Part shown: positions 34,534 to 46,372 of the stretch, piece by piece
How the letters are laid out: the number at the start of each line of letters is the position of its first letter
Numbering within the stretch: position 1 is the stretch's first letter
From: Prionace glauca
Lineage: Eukaryota; Chordata; Chondrichthyes; Carcharhiniformes; Carcharhinidae
Assembly (NCBI GenBank): GCA_037974335.1
Contig: CM075760.1
Span: 35,039,609-35,103,608, forward strand
DNA length: 64,000 nt
Reading direction: 5' to 3'
The notes under the pieces: generated by a model
Database searches by the model: none
Seen by the model: only the letters and a program-made list of their open reading frames with translations
What the model was told of the DNA's origin: nothing
Program-made: the position numbers and the translations under genes

Positions 34534-35450
34534 AACCTGTGTATAGATAGGAGTGTGAGGAAGAACGTACTTGTTATACATGGGGTGCACCAAAATTTCA
34601 CCAGACTGATACATGTCCTTTGAAGAGAGATTGAGGCGTGCATTCAATTCAATTTGGCAGAATGGGAGACCTGATTGAAATACATAAAATTCTGAAAATT
34701 CCAGCATTATGACCCATCAGTACTGAAGAAACGGCCCCTAAATTTCCAAGTCGGGATGATGAATGACTTCGAGAGTGAATCTCCTTTTGATGGTATTCCC
34801 AGGTATCGACTACCCTTGTGATTTTATCATGGTAATGGCTGTGTCTTGAGAAAGTACTGTCTTGTGCTCTCGACACACGAGTTCAAATCTCACCAGCGGT
34901 GACAGGTGGAATTTAAATATAATTAATAGAAATGTAGAATTGAAAATTCGGCTGAATAATAGAGACCATAAGAAAACTCTCATCCGTTTTTGCAAAAGCA
35001 AATACTGTGCACCAATGCTGCAACAATGCTCATTGGGGTTTGGAAGAAAATGGTGGTGGGGGTGGGGGGTGGTGTGGTCTTATAGAAACGCATACAAATA
35101 TGAAGGGAATAAATATGATAGAAGCAAGGAGGCTGTTTCCACTGACAGATGAAATTAGAACTAAGGGACAAGACTTCTCATAAAGATGGAGAGATTTTGG
35201 ATTGTGTTGAGGAGGAACCTCATCATCTAAATGGTTGTGAATCTGTATAAATCCCTATCCGGTGAAACAGTTGAGGCTGCATCGTTAAACATTTTTAAGA
35301 CAAAGATAGATTTTTGAGCAGTAAAGGAATTCAGGGTTATGGCGAGCGGGCGGGAAAGTGGAGTTGAATCCAGAAAAAAGATGTTTTCATTGAATGGCGG
35401 ATCAGGTTCGGAGGGCCAGATGGCCTATTCCTGCTTCTTGTTTTTATGTG
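34534..35450 (+). mobile_element. LINE 3' end fragments
   Basis: A small piece at about 34540-34700 and a longer 3' end at about 35030-35450 (GCGAGCGGGCGGGAAAGTGG, GGGCCAGATGGCCTATTCCT). Both are broken. Confidence 0.65.
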
Positions 35451-36640
35451 CTTTCAGAAAGGAAATCTGCCTACAACCTGGACTGTGTGTGAGGCAAGAC
35501 CTAGAGAAATGTGGCCGACATTTACCGATCTTTTGAAATATTCATTTAGACAAGAGGCGAGAGGTTACAACAACCACATGGGACAGAAGAATAAAAATAA
35601 CTCTCCATCTCTTACATCTTCCAGCCATCATAACAAAGACATCAATCTGAAACCTGAACTCGGTTTCTCACTTGCACAGTTACTGACTGCCTTAATGCAG
35701 GCAGCGTTTCCTGTTTTTGTCTGAATTGCTGCACTTTGGCCTACGCTGGTTTCTTCTCTGAGAAGAAATGTGTGGCTCATTTCGAGAATTCCAACTCACA
35801 GCCTGTTTTCATCCTCGCTCTCCCTGCCTACGAGTCCCTCCTTATCCTGCTGCAATGTTCCAGTGAAGCCCCAAGGGCACTCTTTAAAAAAAGGGGGTCC
35901 CACATTTAAGTGAGAGAAGAGTGGGAGGTTTTCCTCTCAAAGGATCATGTGCCCCTCAGAAGGCAGTGGAAGCAGTCTTTCAATATATTTAAAGGCAGAA
36001 GGAGCTAGATTCTTAGTAAACAAGAAGGGTGAAATGTGATCAGGGTTGGCAGAAGCTTATAATAAGATCAGCCATAATCTTGTTTACTGGCAGAGCAGGG
36101 AGAGAGAGGTCAAGTGACAAACTGTTACTTCTCAGTAGCCTGTATGTTACTGTATACATATTAAACTTTCATGGTGGCTTAGTAAGGTGCACGTGTAAGA
36201 GACATAGCAAGAACTGTTCCTGAAATCGATGGGAGCAAATCGGGTTTACATCGCCAACTGTTCGGCTCTGGGATTCATTGTCTCAAAGACCAGAGTAAAC
36301 ATTTTCTGGAGTGACTTTCAAAAGAGAATGATTACAAAATCGAAAATATAACATGCAGTGTGGCATGTGTCAACGGCAAATGCAGTCGGGCAATTTTTTT
36401 TTAGCTTATTGAGATAGCAAACATGTGCTTGTTAGGCCGAATTGTCTCGTTCTTTAATATACAAACCTAATGAGTAACAGGATTGACTGGAGTGTAACAC
36501 TTTCATTTGATTCATTAATAGTTGCTGCTTGAAGAATCGGCTAAACAGGAACTTGTTAATTCTTAGATTCGTTCTCAATAATTTTCATTCATTTGTCCAT
36601 GAGTGTTGTTCGCAAAACCAAAAATTGTTGCTGGTCCGAA
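35451..36640. other. Unrecognised sequence with a LINE 3' remnant (about 35895-36120)
   Basis: The remnant shows TCAGAAGGCAGTGGAAGCAG..AAGGCAGAAGGAGCTAGATT and GATCAGCCATAATCTTG. The rest is not recognised. Confidence 0.5.
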
Positions 36641-36860
36641 ACATAAATTACTGCGGATTCGTTAATCCAAAACAAAAAACATTCTGGAACATCTCAGTGG
36701 GTCTGACAGTATCTGCGGAAAGAGAATAGAGCCAAAGTTTAGAGTCTCGATGACAATTCATCAGGGCCATCCGGACTCGAAACGCTAACACTATTCTCTC
36801 TTACAGATGATGTCAGCGCTGCAGAACTGTTCCAGCATTTTCTGGTTTTGTGTTGCTCTT
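36641..36860. repeat. Foldback repeat (second family)
   Basis: ATTACTGCGGATTCGTTAAT.. on the left and ..GAACTGTTCCAGCATTTTCT on the right are imperfect inverted copies around a centre with ACAATTCATCAGG. Fragments of the same family lie at about 28620-28770 and 51365-51450. Confidence 0.65.
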
Positions 36861-36877
36861 TCTAATTGCCCTTGAAC

Positions 36878-37300
36878 AGTGGGCATGTCTGAGTGTCATC
36901 TTTTCTGTGTGCTTGTTTGTTTGAGTATGTGTATGTGCGTGTGTGAAAATATGTGTGCGTGAGAGAGAGAGTGTGTGTGAGTGTGTGGGCAATCCTACTC
37001 TCTCTCTGTCACACACACACACACACACACACTCTCTCTCTCATGCACACAAAATTTCACACACGCACATGCACATACTCAAACAAACAAGCACACAGAA
37101 AGGATCACACTCAGACATGCACACACACTCAGACAACAACGCAAACTCTTCGACAAAAGCTGACAGACACACACACACACAAACACAGACGTGGACAAAG
37201 ACAGGCAGATTGTCTCAGGCAAAATGACAGACAGACAGAAACGCACACATGCGCACACACAGATATGCAACACACACACACACATAGATACACACGCTGT
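36878..37300. repeat. Large imperfect palindrome in GT/CA-rich sequence
   Basis: The arm at about 36884-36985 is mirrored by about 37010-37113 (for example TTCTGTGTGCTTGTTTGTTT against AAACAAACAAGCACACAGAA). The right arm continues to about 37220 as an inverted copy of 33250-33440. Confidence 0.85.
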
Positions 37301-38538
37301 CAGATATGGTCATGGCCATCTCAGATTATGGTTCACAGTCAATCAGGGGACGGAATGGTGTGGTGATATTATCTCTTGAGTATCAATCTAAAAACTCAGC
37401 CAATCTTCTGGGGTCCCGTGCTTGAAACACAATTCAATAAAAAACCCCGAAATTTTGAATCTACTGATGACAGTGAAATCTTTGTCAATTGTCAGAGAAA
37501 AAAAAATCTGGGTCACTATCTCCTTTAGGAAGGAAATCTGTCGTGCTTACCAGGTTAGGCCAATACGTGAGTCTAGAGCCACATCAATGTGGGTGACTGT
37601 CAACTGTCCTCCAAGGGTAAATGGAGATGGGGAATAAACGCCCATGTTCCATGAATGAATAAAAATGTTGTGTGTCAGGAGTCACATGAAGGCCAGACTG
37701 TGTAAAGAACACAGATTGTCTTTCTTAACGCGTTCCACTTCAGTGGGGACTTGGGACGGGGTTTTCCGAGGAAAGATCGGACACAATCCTTTGGAGTGTA
37801 AAAGATTGAGTGATGATTTTTTGAAACATATATGATCTTTTGGAGGAGTGTGGCGGGGGCGGGAGGGGGGGCGGTGGTGGGTGGTCGGAGGGGTGAAGGG
37901 GGCAGCGATGTGAGAGTGGAAGCTGACGGAATGTTTAACCTTCGCGGGATAGATTGCAAAGGGAGCGAATAAAATAATTCTTTCTCCTTTCAGAGGCCTG
38001 TGTGCCTTTGGAACTGCCTTCTGCAGAAATCTCCTGCAGCTTCAGTCGCTGGGAAAGTCTCTGAAAAGATTCAGGCTTGTCGACAGTTGGCAACACCTGG
38101 CCTCTCACCACTCCCCCCGGCTCTGACTAACTGCCATCTCGCTGTTGGAGTTTCCAGTCCCGGGTGATTAAACCACAAGTTCTGATCTTTGAACAAACTG
38201 AGAGGCTCAGCGACCTGTTGAGTGAAACCGCACACTCGGAGGACTTCTTTCTGCCGTTGGCCGCCTTGTCAACCAGACTCTGGTTCCCCCAATCAGCAGT
38301 GAACACATGTATCATTACATCTCAAAAGTTTCTATCAAAATAAACAACCCAAAGTCAATTAACCCTCCTGCTGCCAAGAAGCAAAAGAAAGTAAACACCT
38401 GATAGGATTTTCAGAGCATGAACTTCGGGACTGAGAATGTAATTTGTGTCATTCCTGGATCATTCCGCTTAAAATACCAAGTACAGGTTGAACAGTCACA
38501 ATAAAGTTTGACGCTAGGAGGAACGGTCTCTGGGCAAG
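37301..38538. other. Dispersed repeat fragment (37530-37670), otherwise unrecognised
   Basis: The 37530-37670 part is the reverse-strand form of the 4566 repeat (GGAAATCTGTCGTGCTTACC, GGGGAATAAACGCCCATGTT). Nothing else is recognised. Confidence 0.5.
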
Positions 38539-38539
38539 T

Positions 38540-38870
38540 CTCCAGAGACCTAAGCATAGTGGTTAGCTCTGCAGTGCCAGAGATACTGGTTTGAATCCAG
38601 CCTTGGGTAGCTGCCTGTGTTAAATTTGCACGTTCTCCCCTTATCTGCATCGGTTTTATCCGGATGCTCTAGTCTCCTATCTTAGTCCAAGGATGTGCAG
38701 TTTGGGTGTATTGGCCATCCCAAAATGTACCTTTGTGTCCCACAGATGTACAGGATTGACCGTGGGCAGAGGGGAGGGACTGGATTGATTTCTCTTTCAG
38801 AGAGTCAGTGCAGACTCGATGGACCGAATGGCCTCTTTCTGCAATATTGTTTCTACAATTCTATTTTAAC
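38540..38870 (+). mobile_element. tRNA-derived SINE (HE1-like)
   Basis: Head ATAGTGGTTAGCTCTGCAGT.., GGTTTGAATCCAGCC (B-box like), TTTGCACGTTCTCC, GATGGACCGAATGGCCTCTT tail. Confidence 0.8.
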
Positions 38871-39574
38871 ACAGACACAAAACCCATCATGATAAATTGT
38901 TCCTCCCTCCCTCTTCACGGATGTTATAACGGCATCTTATAATGGCGTGGAGATTAATCCAGAAAGCCAGAGCTAATGCTTTCGGCATACATGAGGACTG
39001 AATTCCAGCCATGGCAGTTAGAGAAACCTGAATTCAATAAAAGCAATCTGGAATTCAACAATCGAACCATGAATCAATTGTTATTAAAACCCATCTGGTT
39101 CACTACATGAGGCTTCAAGTACAACAAACAACACGGTAAACACAAGCCACACGGTTCAATGGTGATTCAGGATGGGAAATATATTCTGGCCCTGCCCACA
39201 ATGCACTTATAAATGAGTGAAGTAACAAATACATTGTGTGTGGGAGTCACTGTCCTGGCCAACATTTATAGCCCATCCCTAATGACCCGAATTACCACTG
39301 CAGCTGATGTAGTTAAACCAGGCGCAGGAGCAGAGTTTATCTTTGGATATTGGGAACATTTTGGGATTCTTCTCGCTTTCCCAGCCTGGTGCGGTTAGCT
39401 CCTCAATTCCGTCATTCCTATTAGGAAGCTTCCCCTCTTCCATTCCCATAATTCCCATTGTTTCTTGTTGTTATATTTTAAGACATGTTGGGGGAGGGAA
39501 GAAGCTAGGGGGTGGGGTTAGTACGGAGATGGCAGCATAATGATGAAACCACCAAAACAAAACATTTCTGACTG
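38871..39574. other. Old dispersed-repeat pieces and unrecognised sequence
   Basis: 39050-39130 and 39210-39300 resemble halves of the 4566 repeat (ACCCATCTGGTTCACTA; CCAACATTTATAGCCCATCC). Nothing coding. Confidence 0.5.
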
Positions 39575-40590
39575 GAGGGCTTTGACAAGGTCGTTCCTCA
39601 GGGACGACTGCTGGCACCATTGTTGTTTGTAATATATATAGAAAATGTAACTGAATTGATTAGTAAGTTTGAAAACGACACAAAGGTTCGTAGATTTGTG
39701 GAAAGCGATGACCACCATCAGAGCATATAGCGGGATATAGATCCATTGGAGGCTTGATCAAAGGGATAGCAGATGGAGCTTAATCTGCACAAATGTGAGA
39801 TGATGCTTTCTGGAAGGTCTAATACAGATAGGAAATATACAGTAAATGGCTGAATCCTTAAGTGTATTGATAGGCCGAGGGACCTAGTGTACAGGTACAC
39901 AGGTCACTGAAAGTGGCAATGCAGGTGGAGAAGCAGTCAAGAAGGCTTACGGCATGCTTGCCTTCCTTGGCCAGGGCATGAGTTGAAAAATTGGCAAGTC
40001 AGTTTGCAGCTTTGCAGAAGCTTGGTGAGGCCGCACTTAGAATACAGTCTTCAATCCTGGTCGCTACACTACCAGCAAAAAGTGAACGTTTTGGAGCAGC
40101 TACTCAAAATATTTACCAGAATTCTGTATGAAGGGCATTAGTCATGAGGAGAGGTTGGAGAAACTTGGGTTGTCCTCACTGGAATGATAGAGGTTGAGGG
40201 GTGATCTGATAAGAGGTTACAAGATTATGAGAGGCATGGACAGAATGGATAGTCAGAAGGTTTTTCCCCGGGTGGAAGAGTCAATTACTAGGGGGCACAG
40301 GTTTAAGGTGTGAGCAACAAGTTTTAAAGGAGATACACGAGGCAAGTTTTTTACACAAAAGGTGGTGGGTACCTGGAGCTCGCTGATGGGGGAGGTAGTG
40401 GAAGTGGATACATAAGTGAGTTTTAAGGGGTGCCTTGACAAATACATGTATAAAATGGAAATGGAGGGAAATGTTCCCCGGAAGGGTAAGGGGGGGGGGG
40501 GGTTAGTTCACTTTGGGCAGCATGGTTGGTGCAGGTTTGGAGGGCCGAAGGGCCTGGTCCTGTGCTGTAATTTTCGTTGTTCTTTGTACT
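39575..40590 (+). mobile_element. LINE reverse transcriptase end to 3' tail
   Basis: Starts in the RT thumb region (CCTCAGGGACGACTGCTGGC), runs through the C-terminal block to tail GGAGGGCCGAAGGGCCTGGT and CTGTGCTGTAATTTTCGTTG. It has many breaks. Confidence 0.75.
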
Positions 40591-41543
40591 GGAATGACTA
40601 TCGAGCGAATGAACCTCAGCCTTGAGACCAGGGGTTCAAACCTGTGGACTTTCAATTGTTTCAATTCAAAAAATAAATTGGTTCCAATTGGTGGGATCTG
40701 CTATGGGGAGCCGGTATCCACATGGTGGGCCGAATGGTCTCCATTTGTGCTGCGTGATGTCAAGTGCGCTCTGTTGACCAAACCATGTCTGGCCATCTCG
40801 TTAACAAAGAGACAGAAGATATCCTTCAGTAAAGACTACAGATTTATTGAATAGTTCTATATGTCCTAAAATTGAAAAAGCTGTTTTCAAAATGTCTCCG
40901 ACACTAATGCAGGCAGAAACCATATAAATGGTAGCTCCACGCTGTTACTGAAATGCATAATTGAAATGCTTGTGCCGCATAAGCAGTAGAAATCACACAG
41001 AACCACGAGTTTCAAATCAAAATAACAGTGGGGAAAAAGTTACCGAAATGAGGATATTTAAAAGTTAAGCCGCCATTTTAAACAAGCGAGTTTGAATTTC
41101 TTGAAGTGGAATCTATGATCAGGAAGTGTCTGGATTTTGATGTCCCAGTCAATGAGTTCACATCTGAATCCATGTAATCGTCCAATGCAGTTCTTGGAAT
41201 GAAAGGAATAACAGTGTTAGTACATCAAAGATCAGCAGGAAAATAACACTTTTTATCTTTAGTGCCTGAATTAAAGTTCTCCATTAATATTCTAAGAAGC
41301 CAGTGCAAGTGCACAAGAACCCCTGCAGTGCAGAAGGATGGGATTTGGCCCATAGAGCTTGCAATGACTCTGGGAAAGATCCACACAGCTCAAGACCAGA
41401 GGATGGGTGGAAAAGGCCAGTCTATCAGTGACACCCATAATTAAACACAACTCTGGAGAGGTTTAAGAAGTCAAGGCTGCGATTGGGGGTGGGGGTTGGG
41501 GGGACCGAGATGAAAAGCGATGAGGATGAGGCACTGGGGTAAG
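40591..41543. other. No gene recognised
   Basis: Nothing supported. The 3' UTR exon of the TCR delta gene would be expected on this side of the stop at 42142 but I cannot identify it. Confidence 0.4.
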
Positions 41544-41544
41544 A

Positions 41545-41995
41545 GTTAGAACATAGAACATAGAACATAGAACATTACAGCGCAGAACAGGCCCTTCGGC
41601 CCACGATGTTGCGCCGACCAGTTACAAAACAATGACCCACTAGCCTAAACCAATCCCTTTTCATCCATAAACCTATCCACAGATGTTTTAAACGCCCCCA
41701 AACTAGGTGCATTTACAACTGCAGCTGGCAGGGCATTCCAGTCCCTCACCACCCTCTGGGTAAAGAACCTACCCCTGACATCTGTCCTATAACTATCCCC
41801 CCTTAATTTAAAATCGTGCCCCCTCGTGTTAGCTTTCTCCATCCTAGGAAAAAGGCTATCACTATCTACCCTGTCTAAACCTCTAATCATCTTATATGTT
41901 TCAATGAGATCCCCTCTTAGCCGCCTTCTTTCCAGCGAAAACAACCCCAAATCTCTCAATCTCTCCTCATAGGATCTCCCCTCCATACCAGGCTC
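41545..41995 (-). mobile_element. LINE 3' end with open C-terminal frame, directly downstream of TRDC
   Basis: Minus-strand frame 41986-41645 encodes ERRRLRGDLIETYKMIRGLD, TRGHDFKLRG, FFTQRVVRDWNALP. The tail (about 41545-41600) includes CGTGGGCCGAAGGGCCTGTT and ends in three copies of a CTATGTT unit. A sister copy is at 58327-58545. Confidence 0.8.
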
Positions 41996-42141
41996 GTTGG
42001 TCTAAATGTATCCAAGTTACTGTTCACTCCACGGGTTAGCTTCAGAGCCTGCCTTAACAGCGGCCTCCCGAGATCCCGTCAATGGACTGTGTCCATCTCA
42101 CTTTGTCTTTCTGGGCACGCATTTAGGTGACCGATCTTACC

Positions 42142-42251
42142 TCAGAATAGCCACACCCTGGCCGTCATCAGGACATTGAAGACAATGATCTTGAAAAATA
42201 AAATTCTCAGCCCCATCACCGTCAAAGACAAAAAGTTCACCCTCAGCCGAT
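42142..42251 (-). CDS. TRDC: TRDC transmembrane and cytoplasmic exon
   Basis: The acceptor TTCTCTCATTTTGGCAG is followed by AT (completing Asp), then RLRVNFLSLTVMGLRILFFK and IIVFNVLMTARVWLF, then TGA. Human TRDC has NMMSLTVLGLRMLFAKTVAV in the same place, so SLTV.GLR.LF.K is conserved, including the Arg and Lys that contact CD3 dimers in the membrane. The cytoplasmic tail is only a few residues, as in all TCR chains. The exon continues one base past the stop to a donor (GAG|GTAAGAT), implying a further 3' UTR exon, as in mammalian TRDC. This exon rules out TRAC, TRBC, TRGC and immunoglobulin constants. Confidence 0.95.
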
Positions 42252-42439
42252 CTGCCAAAATGAGAGAAACAAAAGATAGATCTGGTTTGGTGCATGTATC
42301 ATTTGGAACTAAAAAACAACTAAAACCACTAATGTGTGTTTTTTTTTCATTATCTAACTGCTTGAATTTGTCCGTCTGTCCATCCTGTCCGTCTGTCTGT
42401 CCACCGGCCCGCCTCCCTCCCTGTCCATTTATCTTCATC

Positions 42440-42535
42440 TGTCTTTCACTCTTAATCTCTCTCTCTGTCTCTGTCTCTCTCTCTCTTTCTTTCTCTCTCT
42501 CTTTCTTTCTCTCTCTCTCTTTCCCTCACCTTCTT
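42440..42535. repeat. (CT)n-rich tract in the TRDC intron
   Basis: CTCTCTCTTTCTTTCTCTCT repeats on the plus strand, between the hinge and membrane exons. Confidence 0.85.
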
Positions 42536-42731
42536 CCCACCACCCACCAGCCCCCCATCCCTCGATTTATATATTTCTCTCCTTCACTCTGTGTGACGAT
42601 CTATCTTTCTCCCCATCTCACTATCTGTTTATCATTCGATCTCCGGCTCTGTACCCCTGTCTATCTGTCCACTTATCAATCTGTCTATTTGCAAGTGTTT
42701 TCCTTTGATTAATGTTGAATAAAGTACATAC

Positions 42732-42794
42732 CGTTTTCCGTGTCATTTGATTCTGTCGAGGATTCATATCGACTTGTAAGGCATTTAGTTTGAT
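42732..42794 (-). CDS. TRDC: TRDC connecting-peptide (hinge) exon
   Basis: A 63 nt exon with acceptor GGGCACAAGTGCC..-like polypyrimidine CCCTTCCAG and donor AACG|GTATGTA, phase 1 at both ends. Reading is D-QTKCLTSRYESSTESNDTEN. The single Cys near the start would form the interchain disulfide with TCR gamma; NDT is a possible N-glycosylation site. It is hydrophilic and Ser/Glu-rich, like the human connecting peptide (..ENTKQPSKSCHKPK). Note that the frame for this exon is fixed only by phase, since the other frames are also open. Confidence 0.85.
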
Positions 42795-43279
42795 CTGGAA
42801 GGGCACAAAAATAAATGACTTATTCAGTGAGCAAGTGACATTACTGTAACCATGTTTGTTCTCAATATCGCTTCCAATAATGTTGTGTCCATAACCAATA
42901 GCCATGAAGAAAGTAAGAATCAAACTGCACGATTGGGCTTGTTCACTTGATTATTCACAACGGAGAAACATTGGTAACTGCCATTTAGTTAGGCCCAAAT
43001 CTGAGTTCAAAGAGTGTAGGGTCGATTAAACATCAGGGATTAAACCCCAGATTCCGGGCCAATCCATTGGGGCAGTATTTCACTGTCATCCAAAGAAGTG
43101 GTGAAACCGAGGCCTGATTTCAGCTCTGCAGTGGATTAATGATATCAAGGAATTTCTCCAGAGGAGCGGGATTCTCCAGTACACTGGTTAGTATTTAATA
43201 CTTTCCTAAATTCGGTGATACACCAGCAGCTGCGGGTCCTGGACACTGCCCTAAACTGTAATAGCCAGCTATTCTTATT

Positions 43280-45040
43280 TTTATTCGCTTATGGACTTTT
43301 TGGAGGTCAGTATTTACTGCCAATCCCTAATTGCCCCCTTCTGAAGATGGTTGTGAGTCCCCTGCTTGAAACCCTGCAGTCTGTGAGGTGTACGTACACA
43401 CACAGGGCTCTTAGGGAAGAAGTTCCACCATTTTAACCGAGCGACAGTGAAGGAACTGCCGAAATATTTCCAAGTCAGGATGCTAAGTGACTTGGAGGGG
43501 AACATCTAGATAATGGTGCTCCCGGGTACCTGCTGCCCTTGTCCTCCGAGATGATAACGGCCATGATTTTGGAAGATTCAGCGGAAAGAGACTTGGAGAA
43601 TTACTGTTGTGTATCTTGTGAATGGCACACACTGCTACCACTGTACTACGGTGGTGGAAAAAGTGGATGTTTGTGAATGAAATACTTAATGCTGGAGCGG
43701 CACAGTGGCACAATGTTTAGTACTTTTACAACTACCCCCCCCCCTACCCCTCTAACCCCCCTCCCCCTGCCCACAGTGTCAGGGACCTGGATTCGATTCC
43801 CGGATTGGGTGACTGTCTGTGCAGAGTCTGCAGGTTTTCCTCTTGTCAGTGTGGGTCTGATCCACAAGATACACAGCAGTAATTCTCCAAGTCCGGTTTC
43901 CTCCCACAGTCTGAAAGACGGGCTGATTAGGAGCATTGGCCATGCTAAATTCTCCCTCAGTGTCCCCGAACAGGTACAGAGTGAGGCGACAAGGATATTT
44001 TCACAGTAACTTCATTGCATCTTTAATGTAAGCCCATTTGTGACACTAATAAATAAACTTTTAATTAATTGGAGTATCTTTGTCCTGGGTCGTGTTAAAT
44101 TTCTGAGTGTTGCTGGAGCTGCATTTATCCAGGCAAGTGGCTAATACCCTACCACAGTCAGGATTATATCTTGTGGATGGTGCAGAGGATTGGAAAATTA
44201 AGAGACAAGTTATTCAGCACAGGATTCCCAATCTCCGACATGCTCTTGCAGTCAGATAGTCCAGTTCAGTTTCTGAGCAACGTTAACCCTCAGGATGTTG
44301 ATAGTGGAAGTTGACCATTTAGAAGTCTACAAGATTATGACAGGCATGGACAGATTGGATAGTCAGAAACATTATTTCTCAGTACGGAAGAGTCAATTAC
44401 TAAGGAGCATAGATTTAAGGTTTGAAGGAGATGTGCGAGGCAGATTTTTTTACACACAGGATGGTGGGTGCCTGGAACTCGCTGCGGGGGAGGTAGTGGA
44501 ATCAGATATAGTAGTGAGTTTCAAAAGGGCATCTGGACAAATGCATGAATAGGATGGGAGTAGAGGGATATGGTCCCTGGAAGGGTAGGGGGTTTTAGTT
44601 CAGTCAGGTAGCATGTTAGACGCAGGCTTGGAGGGCCGAAGTGCCTGTTCCTGTGCTGTAATTTCCTTTGTTCATTGTTTCAGTCATGGTAATGCCATGA
44701 AATGACAAGAGCCGATTGTTACCTTCTTTCCTGTTGGAGTTGGTCATTGCCTGGAACATCTGTGGTGCAAATGTTATTTGCAGCTTCTCAGTCCAACCCT
44801 AGATATTGTCCAGCTATTGTTGCATTTGTAGTGCATTACTTCAAGATCTGAGGTATCATGAATGGTGCTGAACATTGTTCAGTCATCAGCGAACATCCCA
44901 ACTTCTGACCTTACAATGGATTGAAGGTGATTGATGAAGCAACTGAAGCTGATTGGGTCTGAGACACTGAGGAACTCCTGCAGTGAAGTCCCGAGACGAG
45001 AATAAATGGCCTTCAATCATTAGTCAGCTAATCTTTCAAA
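43280..45040. repeat. Old dispersed repeat split by a SINE and a LINE
   Basis: An old element is recognisable at 43300-43660 (CAGTATTTACTGCCAATCCC.., GGTACCTGCTGCCCTTGTCC) and resumes at about 44095-44290 and 44700-45010 (CTGAACATTGTTCAGTCATC, GAGGAACTCCTGCAGTGAAG). It is interrupted by a plus-strand SINE (43690-44060) and a plus-strand LINE 3' end (about 44290-44690, tail GGAGGGCCGAAGTGCCTGTT). All of it lies in the first TRDC intron. Confidence 0.65.
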
Positions 45041-45199
45041 AAGGCAACATTTTGAGTGACGATGACATTGAGAGTCCTTCGGCGTTAAGAGGATGGATAA
45101 TATTTAGTGGACGTTCTTCCTGTCATAAAACACTCTCAGAGGCGGCAGTAGCGCAGTGACATTGTCAATCCAACCACTCAGAATACGAGTGCGTGTTCG

Positions 45200-45460
45200 C
45201 AATTCGCCATGATAGATGCGAAATTTGAATATTAAATAAAATGGAATAAGAAGTCTAAAGATGACCAATGAAATTATAGTCGATTATCGTTAAAACTCAT
45301 CTTGTTCGCTAATATCCTTTAGGGAAGGACATCTACCGTTCTTACATTGTCTGGCCTGAAAGTGACTCTTAAATGCCCTCTGCTGAAGGGCAATTTACGA
45401 TGGGCAATAAATGCTGGTCAAGCCAATGACACACACATCACATAAACGGAAATAAAATAA
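45200..45460. repeat. Dispersed repeat abutting the TRDC domain exon
   Basis: Reverse-strand form of the 4566 repeat (CTTTAGGGAAGGACATCTAC, GATGGGCAATAAATGCTGG). It ends within a few bases of the splice donor at 45466. Confidence 0.65.
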
Positions 45461-45466
45461 ACTTAC

Positions 45467-45778
45467 CAATTTCAGCTGTGGGTGGGATGTTTACTGAGTA
45501 ATTCTGATCATTGTGAACTGCCGTGCACGTGATGTTTGGCGATTTCCCGGATTGGGGGAAAGAGAGGAAACCCGAGCTCCTGTAATTCCCGCTCTCCAAT
45601 AGGACACTGGATCTTGTCACATTGACCTCCTGGTCGGATCCCCTGGTCAGGGAGAGCTTGATTGTCTTGGGGGAGAAATCCGAGGCCAAACATACTGCAG
45701 CGGTGGTGGTGTTGGGGGCTTCCGGTGGCACTGGCGGGTAAAAGACGCTCAATTTTGGTTCTTTGGGGATTTTCATCT
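45467..45778 (-). CDS. TRDC: TRDC immunoglobulin-like constant domain exon
   Basis: 312 nt, acceptor AAATTTTCAG, donor ATTG|GTAAGTT. With the J base it begins KMKIPKEPKLSVFYPPVPPE. It is a C1-type domain: first Cys in AAVCLASDFSPKTIKLSLTR, second Cys in SPNITCTAVHNDQNYSV, about 53 residues apart. Human TRDC reads VACLVKEFYPKDIRINL and SVTCSVQHDNK at these places, so the delta assignment is good. The canonical Trp after the first Cys is absent, as it is in human C-delta. Predicted N-glycosylation sites are at NTT, NVT, NIT and NYS. It links to J in phase 1 (..VEP-K). Confidence 0.93.
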
Positions 45779-45974
45779 CTGAAAATTTAAGAAATAAAAG
45801 GAAATAATCAGAATACAACAGGATTACCTCTTCCAAGCTGCTGTGCCATTCGATTAGACTCACATTTTCCCTGTGCTTTAATCCCATATAAGTTTCTACA
45901 TTGATTTACCGAATGCTGAGACTGAATTAACAATCTTATTCCCTTGGCAAAGAAAAGTCTGAGGAGTGACGCTT

Positions 45975-45975
45975 G

Positions 45976-46008
<33 letters not shown>

Positions 46009-46310
46009 GACACACACACACACACACAGGCACATGCACACAAGCCTACGCACACATGTCCAACACACATGCCTGCGCACATATGCTCACACACACATGT
46101 CCACGCACACACGCCCATGCACATAAGTAGACACACACACATGCACAGACCGATATAGACAGCACACACAAACACACACACACACTCACACTCACACACA
46201 GACACACGCACACATGCACACACACACTCACACTCACACACAGACACACGCACACATGCACACACACACTCACACACACACACACTGACACACACAAACA
46301 CACACACTTA
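45975..46310. repeat. (CT)n/(CA)n microsatellite
   Basis: CTCTCTCT then degenerate CACACA with CATGCACA and CACTCACA words, in the J-C intron. Confidence 0.9.
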
Positions 46311-46372
46311 GTTCCCGCTGTGTTTTTAAAAATATTTTAAAGAGAACAATATTTGGACAAGAAATTGATGGA

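Noticed and set aside
1-42000. Alpha J segments downstream of TRDC on the minus strand
   Set aside because: Mammals have TRAJ segments there; I looked for FGxGT with a donor and a 12 bp signal and found none, though a weak one could be missed by eye.
42142-45778. Constant region of IgNAR or of TCR alpha
   Set aside because: The membrane exon SLTVMGLRILFFK and the C-domain pattern fit TRDC; IgNAR has several C domains and a different tail.
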